From DTNV01 sp964388435 (GTDB lineage Archaea > Micrarchaeota > Micrarchaeia > Norongarragalinales > UBA8480): 6,965 bases of DNA. Made by a program: the position numbers and the translations under genes. Below, in pieces: positions 1 through 5,218 of the stretch (the first letter of the stretch is position 1; each line of letters opens with the position of its first letter). A model generated the notes under the pieces. The model saw only the letters and a list, made by a program, of their open reading frames with translations. It searched no databases and was not told the origin of the DNA. The DNA lies in assembly GCA_964388435.1 (NCBI GenBank), contig CAYMAH010000059.1, positions 1-6,965 on the forward strand, given 5' to 3'.

Positions 1-253
1 CCTTTGCTTTTAGCGCTTCCTTGGCCATGTCCTTGACCATTTTTTCAATCTCGTCGAAATATTTCGTTCCCTGGTAGTATCTGGAAAAAGGGTCTCCCTC
101 CGCGTAACGATGGTAAAAATCGCTTATGTAAACGCTGTCAAGGAGGGGTGAGGTGACGTTTTCGCTTGCGATCATATTCAAGCATTTATTTCTCCACTCC
201 CCGCTTTCCTTTACCTTGTTTATTATGAACTGCTTTGCCTCTTCTACTTCCAT
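1..253 (-). CDS. glyA: Serine hydroxymethyltransferase, N-terminal part (truncated by window edge)
   Basis: The minus strand reads from an ATG at 253 without a stop to the left edge, giving about 84 residues of a protein normally a little over 400 long. Residues about 21-36 (WRNKCLNMIASENVTS) and 51-71 (YAEGDPFSRYYQG...FDEIE) match the N-terminal signature of the PLP enzyme SHMT: the IASEN segment, then YAEG, RYYQG and DEIE. The wording is closer to archaeal than bacterial forms (HRYAEG, YQG). SHMT interconverts serine and glycine while moving a one-carbon unit to a folate or, in many archaea, a methanopterin-type carrier, in the cytoplasm. The PLP lysine would lie beyond the edge. A box A about 28 bases upstream of the ATG and no Shine-Dalgarno site suggest a leaderless mRNA. 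Recognition is from motif memory, but the match is strong. Confidence 0.93.
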   Translation of the reverse strand, partial: MEVEEAKQFIINKVKESGEWRNKCLNMIASENVTSPLLDSVYISDFYHRYAEGDPFSRYYQGTKYFDEIEKMVKDMAKEALKAK

Positions 254-275
254 GTCCCTTTATTTCTTGAAAAAC

Positions 276-286
276 ATTATTAAATA
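276..286 (-). promoter_or_regulatory. Box A (TATA) promoter of glyA
   Basis: On the minus strand this reads TATTTAATAAT, close to the archaeal box A consensus. Its centre is about 28 bases from the glyA ATG, so transcription should start at or next to the start codon. That fits the lack of a Shine-Dalgarno site there. Confidence 0.6.
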
Positions 287-323
287 GTTTCATTGATTTT
301 ACTCTAAATCTTATTTTAATTGT

Positions 324-614
324 TTATTCCAATTCTATTTCAACAGGCCCGACCCACGCCGCGAAAACGTTGTAAATCCAAGCTCCGACAGCTCCTGCGA
401 TGAATAAAATTATTCCATAGAAAAGCGGGGCTATTATTATCGCCAGCACTCCAAGCCCTGCTAACATTATTGATCCTTTCATTGGGAGCATTGACACGAA
501 AACAGAGAGCAATGCAATAAACAAGCCTATTACAAATCCTATAACCGCGCCTATCGCCCCGTAAATCTTTGCCGCGCTTAAAACCCCGATTTTTTTAATT
601 TTCATCAAACTCAT
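324..614 (-). CDS. Small hydrophobic membrane protein, function unknown
   Basis: A 96-residue protein starting at ATG 614 (MSLMKIKKIGVLS). It has a short basic N-terminus, then hydrophobic helices at about 15-42 and 48-82. It ends in a conserved-looking tail with a Trp, AWVGPVEIELE. A lysine-rich start, Gly-rich helices and an EIELE ending are familiar from short archaeal and bacterial membrane proteins annotated only as DUF or hypothetical; DUF3566-like is possible but unproven. No catalytic residues are visible. A GTG at 626 would lengthen it by four residues, but that GTG lies inside the Shine-Dalgarno sequence, so ATG 614 is preferred. The ATG at 605 is also possible. It is co-oriented with glyA, 70 bases away, and each gene seems to have its own promoter. 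Confidence 0.8.
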   Translation of the reverse strand: MSLMKIKKIGVLSAAKIYGAIGAVIGFVIGLFIALLSVFVSMLPMKGSIMLAGLGVLAIIIAPLFYGIILFIAGAVGAWIYNVFAAWVGPVEIELE

Positions 615-949
615 TTTTAAAATCACCTTTATTTTTTGTTTGCGAGTTCAAAATAATTTCACAGTTTTTTACATTTTATGTTTAATTGAATTGTCTTTGT
701 TTTTAATCTTTTTGAATTGGCTTTTTGAGCTAATTATATTTTAAAAATCAAAAAAAAAATTGAAAGACTGTCATGATTTTGAGTAAAATTTTGTTGTTTA
801 ACGGCTTGCGTAACATTAATAAGCATTGAAGATTCTAATTTAGTTTAAAAAAAATCGAAACCTAATTTTTTTTCTATTACCGGATTTTGAAAGCACAGCG
901 GATAATTCAAAAAAAACTGGATTTCAAAATAAAAGGTGTTTAGAATACA
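615..949. other. Divergent intergenic region, 335 bases, with promoters for both sides
   Basis: No convincing gene is visible here. The stretch is very AT-rich with an A-run near 750-759. On the minus strand a weak box A (ATAAAATG, around 673-680) could serve the small membrane protein. On the plus strand TTTAAAAAAAA (about 846-856) could serve the helicase with a leader of about 75 bases. AAAATAAAAG just before the helicase could instead give a leaderless transcript. An AAGGTG at 933-938 lies 11 bases before the helicase ATG and is a weak ribosome site. No box is clear enough to choose between these. Confidence 0.4.
623..627 (-). promoter_or_regulatory. Shine-Dalgarno GGTGA that fixes the start of the small membrane protein
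   Basis: The minus strand reads AAAGGTGATTT. GGTGA pairs with the 3' end of archaeal 16S rRNA and lies 8 bases before ATG 614. This makes ATG 614 the likely start and argues against the overlapping GTG at 626. Confidence 0.75.
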
Positions 950-2053
950 ATGGAGTTTAAGGATATGAGCATAAGCTTTAAAACGGCTTCTGCTTTGAAC
1001 GAGAAGGGTTATTTGAAGCCAACTGAAGTGCAGGAGAAGACTATTCCTTTGGCGCTTAGGGGTGAGGAGCTGGTTGTTAGAAGTCAGACTGGAACTGGCA
1101 AAACAGCGATTTTTGGCATCAGCCTGATTGAATCTGTTTCAAAAGGCAGTGGTGTCAAGGGTCTTGTTTTAACCCCCACAAGAGAGCTGGCTATGCAGAT
1201 AACCAAGGAGATACGGGATATTGGAAAGAATCATCATATTCAGGTTTATTCTATCTACGGCGGTCAGGGGATGAGGGAGCAGGTTGACGTCCTCAGAAGA
1301 AGAGACTACGATATTATTGTAGCAACGCCAGGAAGACTGCTTGACCACGCTAGGAGAGGTTCTATTCAACTTCAAAGGTTTAATCACGTGGTGCTTGATG
1401 AGGCTGACACCATGCTTGACATTGGTTTTAAACCAGATATTGACAAGATTATGAGTTCAATTCCTAATAAGGATCAAGTTTTATTGTTCTCGGCTACCAT
1501 AAGTCCTGAAATTCAGTCTATTGCAAGACAGTATATGAGCGAGCCTAAAATCATAGAAGTCGGTGAGGAGGGGAAGACTGAGATAGAGGAGGAGTTTATT
1601 AGAACTACAAGAGCTCAGAAGTTTCAGAGGTTGAAGGATATTCTTAATAACAAAGAAGTGACGAAGGCGATTGTGTTCGTTGGCTCCAAGAGAGGAGTTG
1701 AATACGTTTTTGAAAAGCTCGGAAGGGATTTCAGCGTTAATTTCACTCATGGCGGGAAGACCCAGAACCAGAGGGAGCGCGTAATGCGTGATTTCAAGCA
1801 GGGGAAGTTCAACATTTTAATAGCTACCGACGTAATGGCGAGAGGGATTCACGTTGAAGAAATATCTCATGTTATAAATTATGACAAGGCGAACACCAGC
1901 GATATTCACACTCACAGGATTGGAAGAACTGGCAGAATGGGCAAAACAGGTAAAGCTATAACTTTCGTGGAAACAGACGCGCCTGAAAGAACGGGAGGAG
2001 GCCGCAGGACTTACAGGAGAAACTTCAATTTTGTTAGAAGGTTCAGAAGATAA
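950..2053 (+). CDS. DEAD-box ATP-dependent RNA helicase
   Basis: A 367-residue protein limited to the two RecA-like domains, about the size of minimal archaeal DEAD-box helicases. All core motifs are readable: an upstream F and Q motif (F10, GY...PTEVQ 20-29), motif I SQTGTGKT 45-52, Ia PTRELA 76-81, GG 104-105, Ib TPGR 126-129, II DEAD 150-153, III SAT 181-183, IV IVFVGSKR 241-248, V ATDVMARGIH 292-301 and VI HRIGRTGR 322-329. It should bind ATP and unwind short RNA duplexes in the cytoplasm (ribosome assembly, RNA turnover, cold adaptation). The tail from 348 is basic (GGGRR, RRN, RRFRR), suiting non-specific RNA binding. Motif V ends in His 301 where the family usually has Asp. The start codon is supported by a weak AAGGTG site 11 bases upstream. 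It appears monocistronic. Confidence 0.95.
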   Translation: MEFKDMSISFKTASALNEKGYLKPTEVQEKTIPLALRGEELVVRSQTGTGKTAIFGISLIESVSKGSGVKGLVLTPTRELAMQITKEIRDIGKNHHIQVYSIYGGQGMREQVDVLRRRDYDIIVATPGRLLDHARRGSIQLQRFNHVVLDEADTMLDIGFKPDIDKIMSSIPNKDQVLLFSATISPEIQSIARQYMSEPKIIEVGEEGKTEIEEEFIRTTRAQKFQRLKDILNNKEVTKAIVFVGSKRGVEYVFEKLGRDFSVNFTHGGKTQNQRERVMRDFKQGKFNILIATDVMARGIHVEEISHVINYDKANTSDIHTHRIGRTGRMGKTGKAITFVETDAPERTGGGRRTYRRNFNFVRRFRR

Positions 2054-2077
2054 GTTTTATAGGATTTAAGTGGAATG

Positions 2078-2090
2078 TTTTTTAATTTTT
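2078..2090 (+). terminator. T-run terminator after the helicase
   Basis: TTTTTTAATTTTT begins 25 bases after the helicase stop, matching archaeal intrinsic termination at oligo-T tracts. A TTTTATAG at 2055-2062 just before it could be the box A of the next gene. Confidence 0.45.
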
Positions 2091-2111
2091 CACTCTCTTA
2101 TCTTGTATAAT

Positions 2112-2459
2112 ATGGAAAAGCCAAGTGCTGAAAAGAAAGCATTTGAACAGGTGTTGGAGCTTGGAGTCAAGCAGGAGGATATATGTCAAACTGCTTATTC
2201 TATAATTTACGTTGGTTTTTAACATACAAAGCAGGCTTTAAATCTTGCCGAGATCAAACCCGAGGAGTTAAGCAAGGCGGCTTTTTCTATTAAAAAAAAC
2301 GAATTCAAGCCTACCTGGCGGGCGGTTGAAAACCTCAAGGTTAAAGCAGACAATGTTAATGATATTGCTTTTTCAATAAGTCATAATGGTTTAAAATCCG
2401 AACAAGCGCTTGAACTTTACCAAAAAGAAATTAGACCAGTTTACTATAACCCCTGCTGA
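2112..2459 (+). pseudogene. Helical-repeat protein gene interrupted by one in-frame TAA
   Basis: From ATG 2112 the frame runs 36 codons (MEKPSAEKKAF... ending IYVGF), meets TAA at 2220-2222, then stays open in the same frame for 78 more codons to TGA 2457-2459. The whole would be 115 residues. Both halves are clearly related: they contain three copies of a roughly 30-residue helical unit with an (A)(Y/F)SI core and an (Q/R)A(L/V)xxL second helix (TAYSI...QALNL, KAAFSI...RAVENL, DIAFSI...QALEL). Aligning the copies puts the stop opposite a Lys codon, so an AAA to TAA change would explain it. No family is recognised; a protein-interaction helical repeat is a guess. It could be a pseudogene, a read-through gene or a sequencing error. 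It lies between the helicase and the transporter on the same strand. Confidence 0.7.
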
Positions 2460-2464
2460 TAGCG

Positions 2465-2499
2465 GTAAAAAGAATTAAATATTTTAACGTTCTTTTTAC
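2465..2499 (+). promoter_or_regulatory. Transporter promoter: TATA box inside a perfect 10-bp inverted repeat
   Basis: GTAAAAAGAA (2465-2474) and TTCTTTTTAC (2490-2499) are exact reverse complements separated by 15 bases. The spacer holds the AT-rich box TTAAATATTTTAA (2475-2487). The box centre is about 23 bases before the ATG at 2504 and no Shine-Dalgarno site is present, so a leaderless transcript is likely. A regulator bound to the two arms would cover the TATA box, which suggests a repressor operator. A long-loop hairpin ending the upstream gene is the alternative. Confidence 0.6.
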
Positions 2500-2503
2500 T
2501 AAA

Positions 2504-3493
2504 ATGCTTTTAATCGCTTTTTTTTATGCAATATTTTTATCATTTATTTTAGGAGTGGTTCATGGTATCACTCCCGATGAACACACGTGGCCTATTACTT
2601 TTTCTTATGCTGTGGGAAGCGGTAGTGTTGAGGGAGGGGCTAGGGCAGGGCTGGTTTTTTCAAGCGGTTTCACGCTTCAAAGAGCGTTGATGAGCGAGAT
2701 TGCTTATTTTATTTTTATTGGTTTTCTCTTAAACCCGTTTTTCAACGGAGTTATTTACATAATTGTTGGGGCGGTCATGGCTTTCGCCGGCGCTTATATT
2801 TTAAACAAAGGTATTTATCCTCACTGGCACTGGCTTGAAGAAAAGTTCGGAGTGTTGTTTAAACTGCACTCGAAAGACAGTGATTATCAAAAGAAGGAGC
2901 TTGAACACACGGCCAATCCTGTTTGTTGTGAAGAAAACACTCAATATAAAGCGGTTCCTATGAAAATGGCTTTTGTTCACGGTTTGATAGCCGGTTTTGG
3001 CTTTGGAGCTTTTGCTTTGATTCTTTTCACTTCAATATCGCCTACAATGCCAAGCCCTTGGCTCGGTTGGGTTCCTGGTTTTTTCTTCGGGGTTGGAACG
3101 ATGATAACTCAAGTGTTGTTAGGAAGCGGTTTGGTGGTTTTTTTGACTAGGATTAAAAAACTTTCAAAACAGGGGGTTAATTTTGTCACGAGGTTCATGA
3201 GCGGGAACACTCTTTATTATGGCGGCGCGTTGTTCGCATTGGCGGGGGCTTTGATGATTGCATTCCCTTCATTAGCTGGTTTTGGGATTGCCACTTCAAT
3301 TAATATTCCTAATTTAAACTCGCTTGACCTTGGTTTTTTCCTTGTCGTTGGCGTGGTACTGATTATCGGAGTTACCTCTTATTTTATAGGAGTCAAAAAA
3401 GCGGAGAAGCTTGGCTTGACTGATGAGTTAATTATAGCCGAAAGTGAAAAAACTCTTGGAAAGCCAAAAAGCTTGGTTAAGCGTTCAAAATAA
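2504..3493 (+). CDS. Polytopic membrane protein, probable divalent-metal (Ni/Co-type) transporter
   Basis: A 329-residue integral membrane protein with about six or seven hydrophobic segments (roughly 2-20, 66-79, 82-100, 153-178, 186-214, 237-256, 275-297). It shows two-fold internal similarity: a first helix with VVHGITPDEHTW (19-29) and a later one with FVHGLIAGFGFGAF (157-170). His20 followed by D25, E26 and H27 resembles, with one extra residue, the HX4DH metal motif of NicO/RcnA-type nickel and cobalt transporters. The polar loop between the halves is rich in possible ligands (H107, H109, H122, H135, C141, C142). It would move a metal ion across the cytoplasmic membrane; direction is unknown. 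The C-terminus (298-329) is charged and cytosolic. The family and substrate are inferred; a TauE- or LysE-type exporter is the main alternative. Expression is probably controlled by the inverted repeat around its promoter. Confidence 0.8.
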   Translation: MLLIAFFYAIFLSFILGVVHGITPDEHTWPITFSYAVGSGSVEGGARAGLVFSSGFTLQRALMSEIAYFIFIGFLLNPFFNGVIYIIVGAVMAFAGAYILNKGIYPHWHWLEEKFGVLFKLHSKDSDYQKKELEHTANPVCCEENTQYKAVPMKMAFVHGLIAGFGFGAFALILFTSISPTMPSPWLGWVPGFFFGVGTMITQVLLGSGLVVFLTRIKKLSKQGVNFVTRFMSGNTLYYGGALFALAGALMIAFPSLAGFGIATSINIPNLNSLDLGFFLVVGVVLIIGVTSYFIGVKKAEKLGLTDELIIAESEKTLGKPKSLVKRSK

Positions 3494-3510
3494 TTTTTTA
3501 GATGGTTATC

Positions 3511-3518
3511 TTTTTTTT
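3511..3518 (+). terminator. T8 terminator after the transporter
   Basis: Eight consecutive T residues starting 17 bases after the transporter stop, a typical archaeal oligo-T termination signal. Confidence 0.5.
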
Positions 3519-3597
3519 ACCCTTTATAGTGGGCTATAAATTCTATTGCAAGCGCGAATTCTATTATTTTTAAAATGTCTTTAACTCCTGTTCCCAT
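3517..3597 (-). CDS. Possible very small gene or C-terminal remnant
   Basis: The minus strand encodes 26 residues from ATG 3597 (MGTGVKDILKIIEFALAIEF...HYKG, stop at 3517-3519). The frame is open upstream of this ATG for about 20 more codons (including IIAEISPDMG) without another standard start. The peptide forms one convincing amphipathic helix and uses ordinary codons, more protein-like than any plus-strand reading here. AT-rich boxes at about 3644-3664 could act as its promoter. I do not recognise a family. It may be a genuine micro-protein with an unusual start or the tail of a lost gene; random coding is not excluded. Confidence 0.3.
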   Translation of the reverse strand: MGTGVKDILKIIEFALAIEFIAHYKG

Positions 3598-3685
3598 GTC
3601 CGGACTTATTTCAGCTATTATATTTTTTTGTTCGGTGCAAGAATTTAAATAGATATATATTTATACAATTAATTGAATTTTAAGG

Positions 3686-3693
3686 TTATATAA
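3686..3693 (+). promoter_or_regulatory. Box A promoter for the small gene at 3734-4044
   Basis: TTATATAA followed by an A-run is a near-consensus archaeal box A. Its centre predicts transcription starting near 3715, shortly before ATG 3734 and about 65 bases before the SD-supported ATG 3780. A second AT-rich box (TTTTTATAGAT, about 3711-3721) lies closer. Confidence 0.5.
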
Positions 3694-3733
3694 AAAAAGT
3701 TTAATTATAATTTTTATAGATATTTTTGTTTTA

Positions 3734-4044
3734 ATGGCTCAAGAATTCTATCGAGCTTAAAAAAGAGGTGTTGAAAAAAATGTCATCAAAAATAAGTGAA
3801 TTTAAAGGACATAAAATAATAGCTTTGTATAAAAACGATGAGGAGGCATCTGATAAATTTCCTCCCTTTTCGTTTGGAGTTAATAAAGCCAAACTAATCT
3901 TAGAAAACCTTGACGATATTAAGAAGTTTGTAGAAGAAAATTGAAAGTAAAGAAGAAAACCAGATTCTGACACTGAAACGCCCTGAAAGTACAGTGGTTT
4001 CATCAAGAAAAATAGTGAAAACCGCGCTCAAACTTATGAAATAG
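3734..4044 (+). pseudogene. Small cytosolic protein gene, apparently split by two frameshifts
   Basis: Three reading frames carry successive protein-like segments. ATG 3734 starts MA and then loses frame. The frame of 3780 is open upstream, reading KNSIELKKEVLKK directly into MSSKISEFKG. After its TGA at 3942 the next frame continues ESKEENQILTLKRPEST... to a TAG at 4042-4044. Removing one base near 3739 and one T near 3941 gives a continuous, charged protein of about 102 residues without membrane segments. The core FSFGVNKAKLILENLDDIKKFVEEN looks like a small conserved protein seen in other prokaryotes, function unknown to me. Either the gene is decaying or two single-base sequence errors exist. 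The minus-strand reading frames over this stretch are shadows. Confidence 0.55.
3780..3944 (+). CDS. Intact 54-residue core of the small gene, hypothetical protein
   Basis: ATG 3780 opens a 54-residue frame (MSSKISEFKGHKIIALYKND... ending KKFVEEN) with AGAGGTG nine bases upstream, a good Shine-Dalgarno match. It could therefore still be translated alone even if the longer gene around it is broken. It is soluble and rich in Lys, Glu and Asp, with one predicted C-terminal helix (about 35-53). No catalytic motif is seen. If the longer protein is real, this would be an internal fragment and the Shine-Dalgarno match accidental. Confidence 0.5.
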   Translation: MSSKISEFKGHKIIALYKNDEEASDKFPPFSFGVNKAKLILENLDDIKKFVEEN

Positions 4045-4097
4045 TAATCATAGGAGTTTACCTCATAAACACGCTCTAACCAAAACAAACCAAAAAA

Positions 4098-4308
4098 ATG
4101 AAATCAAACGCTTTTTTAAAACTCAACAACCCCCCCTCAATCGGAAAAACAAAAATGGCTTTAAAAAAAAAAAAAGAAAATGGAAAGCCCTGAAGGAAAG
4201 CCTTAAGAAGTGTGGAAAAAAAGTGCGGGGGCCTCTCCAACCCCAAGTTTAATTGTCAAACGCCCGGCAGTAATAGACTACTTAGAAAATCCCACCCGAA
4301 ATAAATAG
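4098..4308 (+). pseudogene. Small basic protein gene with frameshifts in two A-runs
   Basis: From ATG 4098 the frame reads MKSNAFLKLNNPPSIGKTKM then ALKKKKENGKP and stops at 4191. The frame one base back reads WKALKESLKKCGKK (4181-4222), and the third reads ASPTPSLIVKRPAVIDYLEN and NPTRNK to TAG 4306-4308. Adding one A to the 13-A run at 4163-4175 and one A to the 7-A run at 4216-4222 joins all three into one protein of about 70 residues: lysine-rich, soluble, with a Pro-rich segment before IVKRPAVIDYLEN. I recognise no family. A missing base in each of two homopolymers is typical of replication slippage or of sequencing error. Confidence 0.45.
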
Positions 4309-4425
4309 AACCGCTCAAAATCACTCCAAAGAATATTATATTACAACCGCAACAAAAAATACAAAACAATCAAAACAATAAACTAAACGCAAAAAAACTT
4401 TTAAAAAAATTAAGAAAAAACACTT

Positions 4426-4518
4426 CTACTTATTTCTTTTGGTGTTTATAAGATAAGCCACACCTGCCGTAACCCAAGCAATCAGCAATCCGACGCCCCC
4501 CAAAAAAAAAGCAAGGTA
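4426..4518 (-). pseudogene. Remnant (or tiny gene) of a single-helix membrane protein
   Basis: The minus strand is open for 30 codons between TAA (4519-4521) and TAG (4426-4428), reading YLAFFLGGVGLLIAWVTAG followed by VAYLINTKRNK. That is one transmembrane helix and a basic tail, a typical C-terminus of a small membrane protein. There is no ATG. A TTG (near 4502) could start a 25-residue peptide, and the symmetric box A at 4517-4527 would be correctly spaced for a leaderless transcript on this strand too. The same LLIAWVTAG codons recur in the remnant at 5815-6076 on the other side of the AbiE genes. I favour a remnant cut off by the arrival of those genes. Confidence 0.45.
4469..4492 (+). 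repeat. 24-bp direct repeat, left copy
   Basis: GTAACCCAAGCAATCAGCAAtCCG matches 5938-5961 at 23 of 24 positions, in the same orientation. The two copies flank the AbiE genes. On the minus strand both encode LLIAWVTAG-like residues in one frame. Confidence 0.8.
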
Positions 4519-4527
4519 TTATAAATA
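4517..4527 (+). promoter_or_regulatory. Box A promoter of the AbiE module
   Basis: TATTATAAATA is a near-consensus archaeal box A. Its centre predicts a transcription start near 4548, inside the right arm of the adjacent palindrome and just before the ribosome site. Confidence 0.65.
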
Positions 4528-4530
4528 CTA

Positions 4531-4552
4531 AAGTTACAATTTATTGTAACTT
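4531..4552. promoter_or_regulatory. Palindromic operator candidate of the AbiE module
   Basis: AAGTTACAA (4531-4539), spacer TTTA, then TTGTAACTT (4544-4552): perfect 9-bp arms, 22 bp in total. It lies between the TATA box and the Shine-Dalgarno site and covers the predicted transcription start. In characterised AbiE systems the AbiEi antitoxin represses its own promoter through inverted repeats, so this is the obvious autoregulatory site; that assignment is inference. Confidence 0.65.
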
Positions 4553-4553
4553 A

Positions 4554-4559
4554 GGTGAT
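4554..4559 (+). promoter_or_regulatory. Shine-Dalgarno GGTGAT of the AbiE toxin gene
   Basis: GGTGAT ends five bases before ATG 4565. The surrounding sequence AGGTGANNTTAGATGAA recurs before the AbrB-type gene at 6752-6769. Confidence 0.75.
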
Positions 4560-4564
4560 ATTAG

Positions 4565-5218
4565 ATGAAAATACCGATTGCAAAGCTTCTCAAGACAAGG
4601 GTTTACAGGGAGATGGCCGCGTTCCAGGATGATGTTGTGGACATTCTATACCGGACGGACAACACGATAATAATCCATGGTGGAACCGCGGTATGGAGGT
4701 GCTATGGAGGAAGCAGGTTCTCCGACGACATCGACGCTTATATAAGCAGCGGACGGTTGGAAGAACTGAAGGAAAAAATAAGAAAAACAGCGTTTGAACA
4801 CGGGGTTGTAGTGCAAAAAATAAAAGACACCGGGAACGTGATATTCATAGGATTATCACTAGAAGACAAGCAGCTCAAAGTGGAGATAAACCACCAAAAA
4901 AAGAACCTAAAACCAACCGCGGCGAGATTCGAAAGAACGGACGGCACTTACATGGAAGTTCTAACCCTAACACCAGAAGACCTCATACTTGAAAAAATCA
5001 ACGCCTATCAAAACAGGCTGCTCATCAGAGACGTATACGACATTTACATACTAGCCAACCAAGTTTCAGACAACAAAAAAATAAAAGAAAACGTCTTGCA
5101 ATTCCTTAAAAAACTGAAGCCACCAGTAAACGAAGAAACCCTACCATCACTCATATACGTCGGGCCAGCGCCATCCTTTGAAACAATGATACGGCACATA
5201 AAAGGCGCTCTAACATGA
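4565..5218 (+). CDS. AbiEii-type nucleotidyltransferase toxin (type IV toxin-antitoxin)
   Basis: A 217-residue soluble protein with the layout of the AbiEii/MenT nucleotidyltransferases. The pol-beta-like core motif is HGGTAVWRCYGG (38-49) followed by RFSDDIDAYI (51-60), with D55 and D57 as the metal-binding pair after GG 39-40. A candidate third acidic position is E108 in KVEIN (106-110). The later family signature DLILEKINAYQNR...RDVYDIYIL is at 139-163 (D139, K144, R151, R155, D156, D159). Such toxins transfer nucleotides to a target, tRNA in the mycobacterial MenT case, and stop growth when the antitoxin fails; many act in phage defence. The start is well supported by GGTGAT. Its TGA overlaps the antitoxin ATG (ATGA at 5215-5218), so the two are translationally coupled. 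The toxin precedes the antitoxin here, opposite to the usual order. The target is unknown. Confidence 0.88.
   Translation: MKIPIAKLLKTRVYREMAAFQDDVVDILYRTDNTIIIHGGTAVWRCYGGSRFSDDIDAYISSGRLEELKEKIRKTAFEHGVVVQKIKDTGNVIFIGLSLEDKQLKVEINHQKKNLKPTAARFERTDGTYMEVLTLTPEDLILEKINAYQNRLLIRDVYDIYILANQVSDNKKIKENVLQFLKKLKPPVNEETLPSLIYVGPAPSFETMIRHIKGALT

Noticed and set aside
884..929. ATTTTGAAA ... TTTCAAAAT inverted repeat before the helicase
   Set aside because: Nine AT-rich bases with a long spacer are expected by chance in sequence of this composition.
1169..1750. Minus-strand open frames inside the helicase gene
   Set aside because: They are antisense to a gene with all DEAD-box motifs and show no family-like wording.
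3731..4088. Minus-strand frames of 91 and 62 residues
   Set aside because: The plus strand here reads as charged, coherent protein with a Shine-Dalgarno site. The minus readings are Ser/Phe/Leu-rich, as expected of shadows of A-rich sequence.
4163..4175. Widespread frameshifts taken as proof of poor sequencing
   Set aside because: The helicase, transporter and both AbiE genes are uninterrupted, so errors would have to cluster in the short genes. Errors at single homopolymers remain possible.
4211..4290. GC-richer patch considered as a possible tRNA or structured RNA
   Set aside because: No cloverleaf, no T-loop GGTTC-type sequence and no anticodon stem found. The patch is better read as the end of a broken protein gene.
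4738..4947. Minus-strand 69-residue frame
   Set aside because: Antisense shadow of the AbiEii gene, whose motifs are intact.
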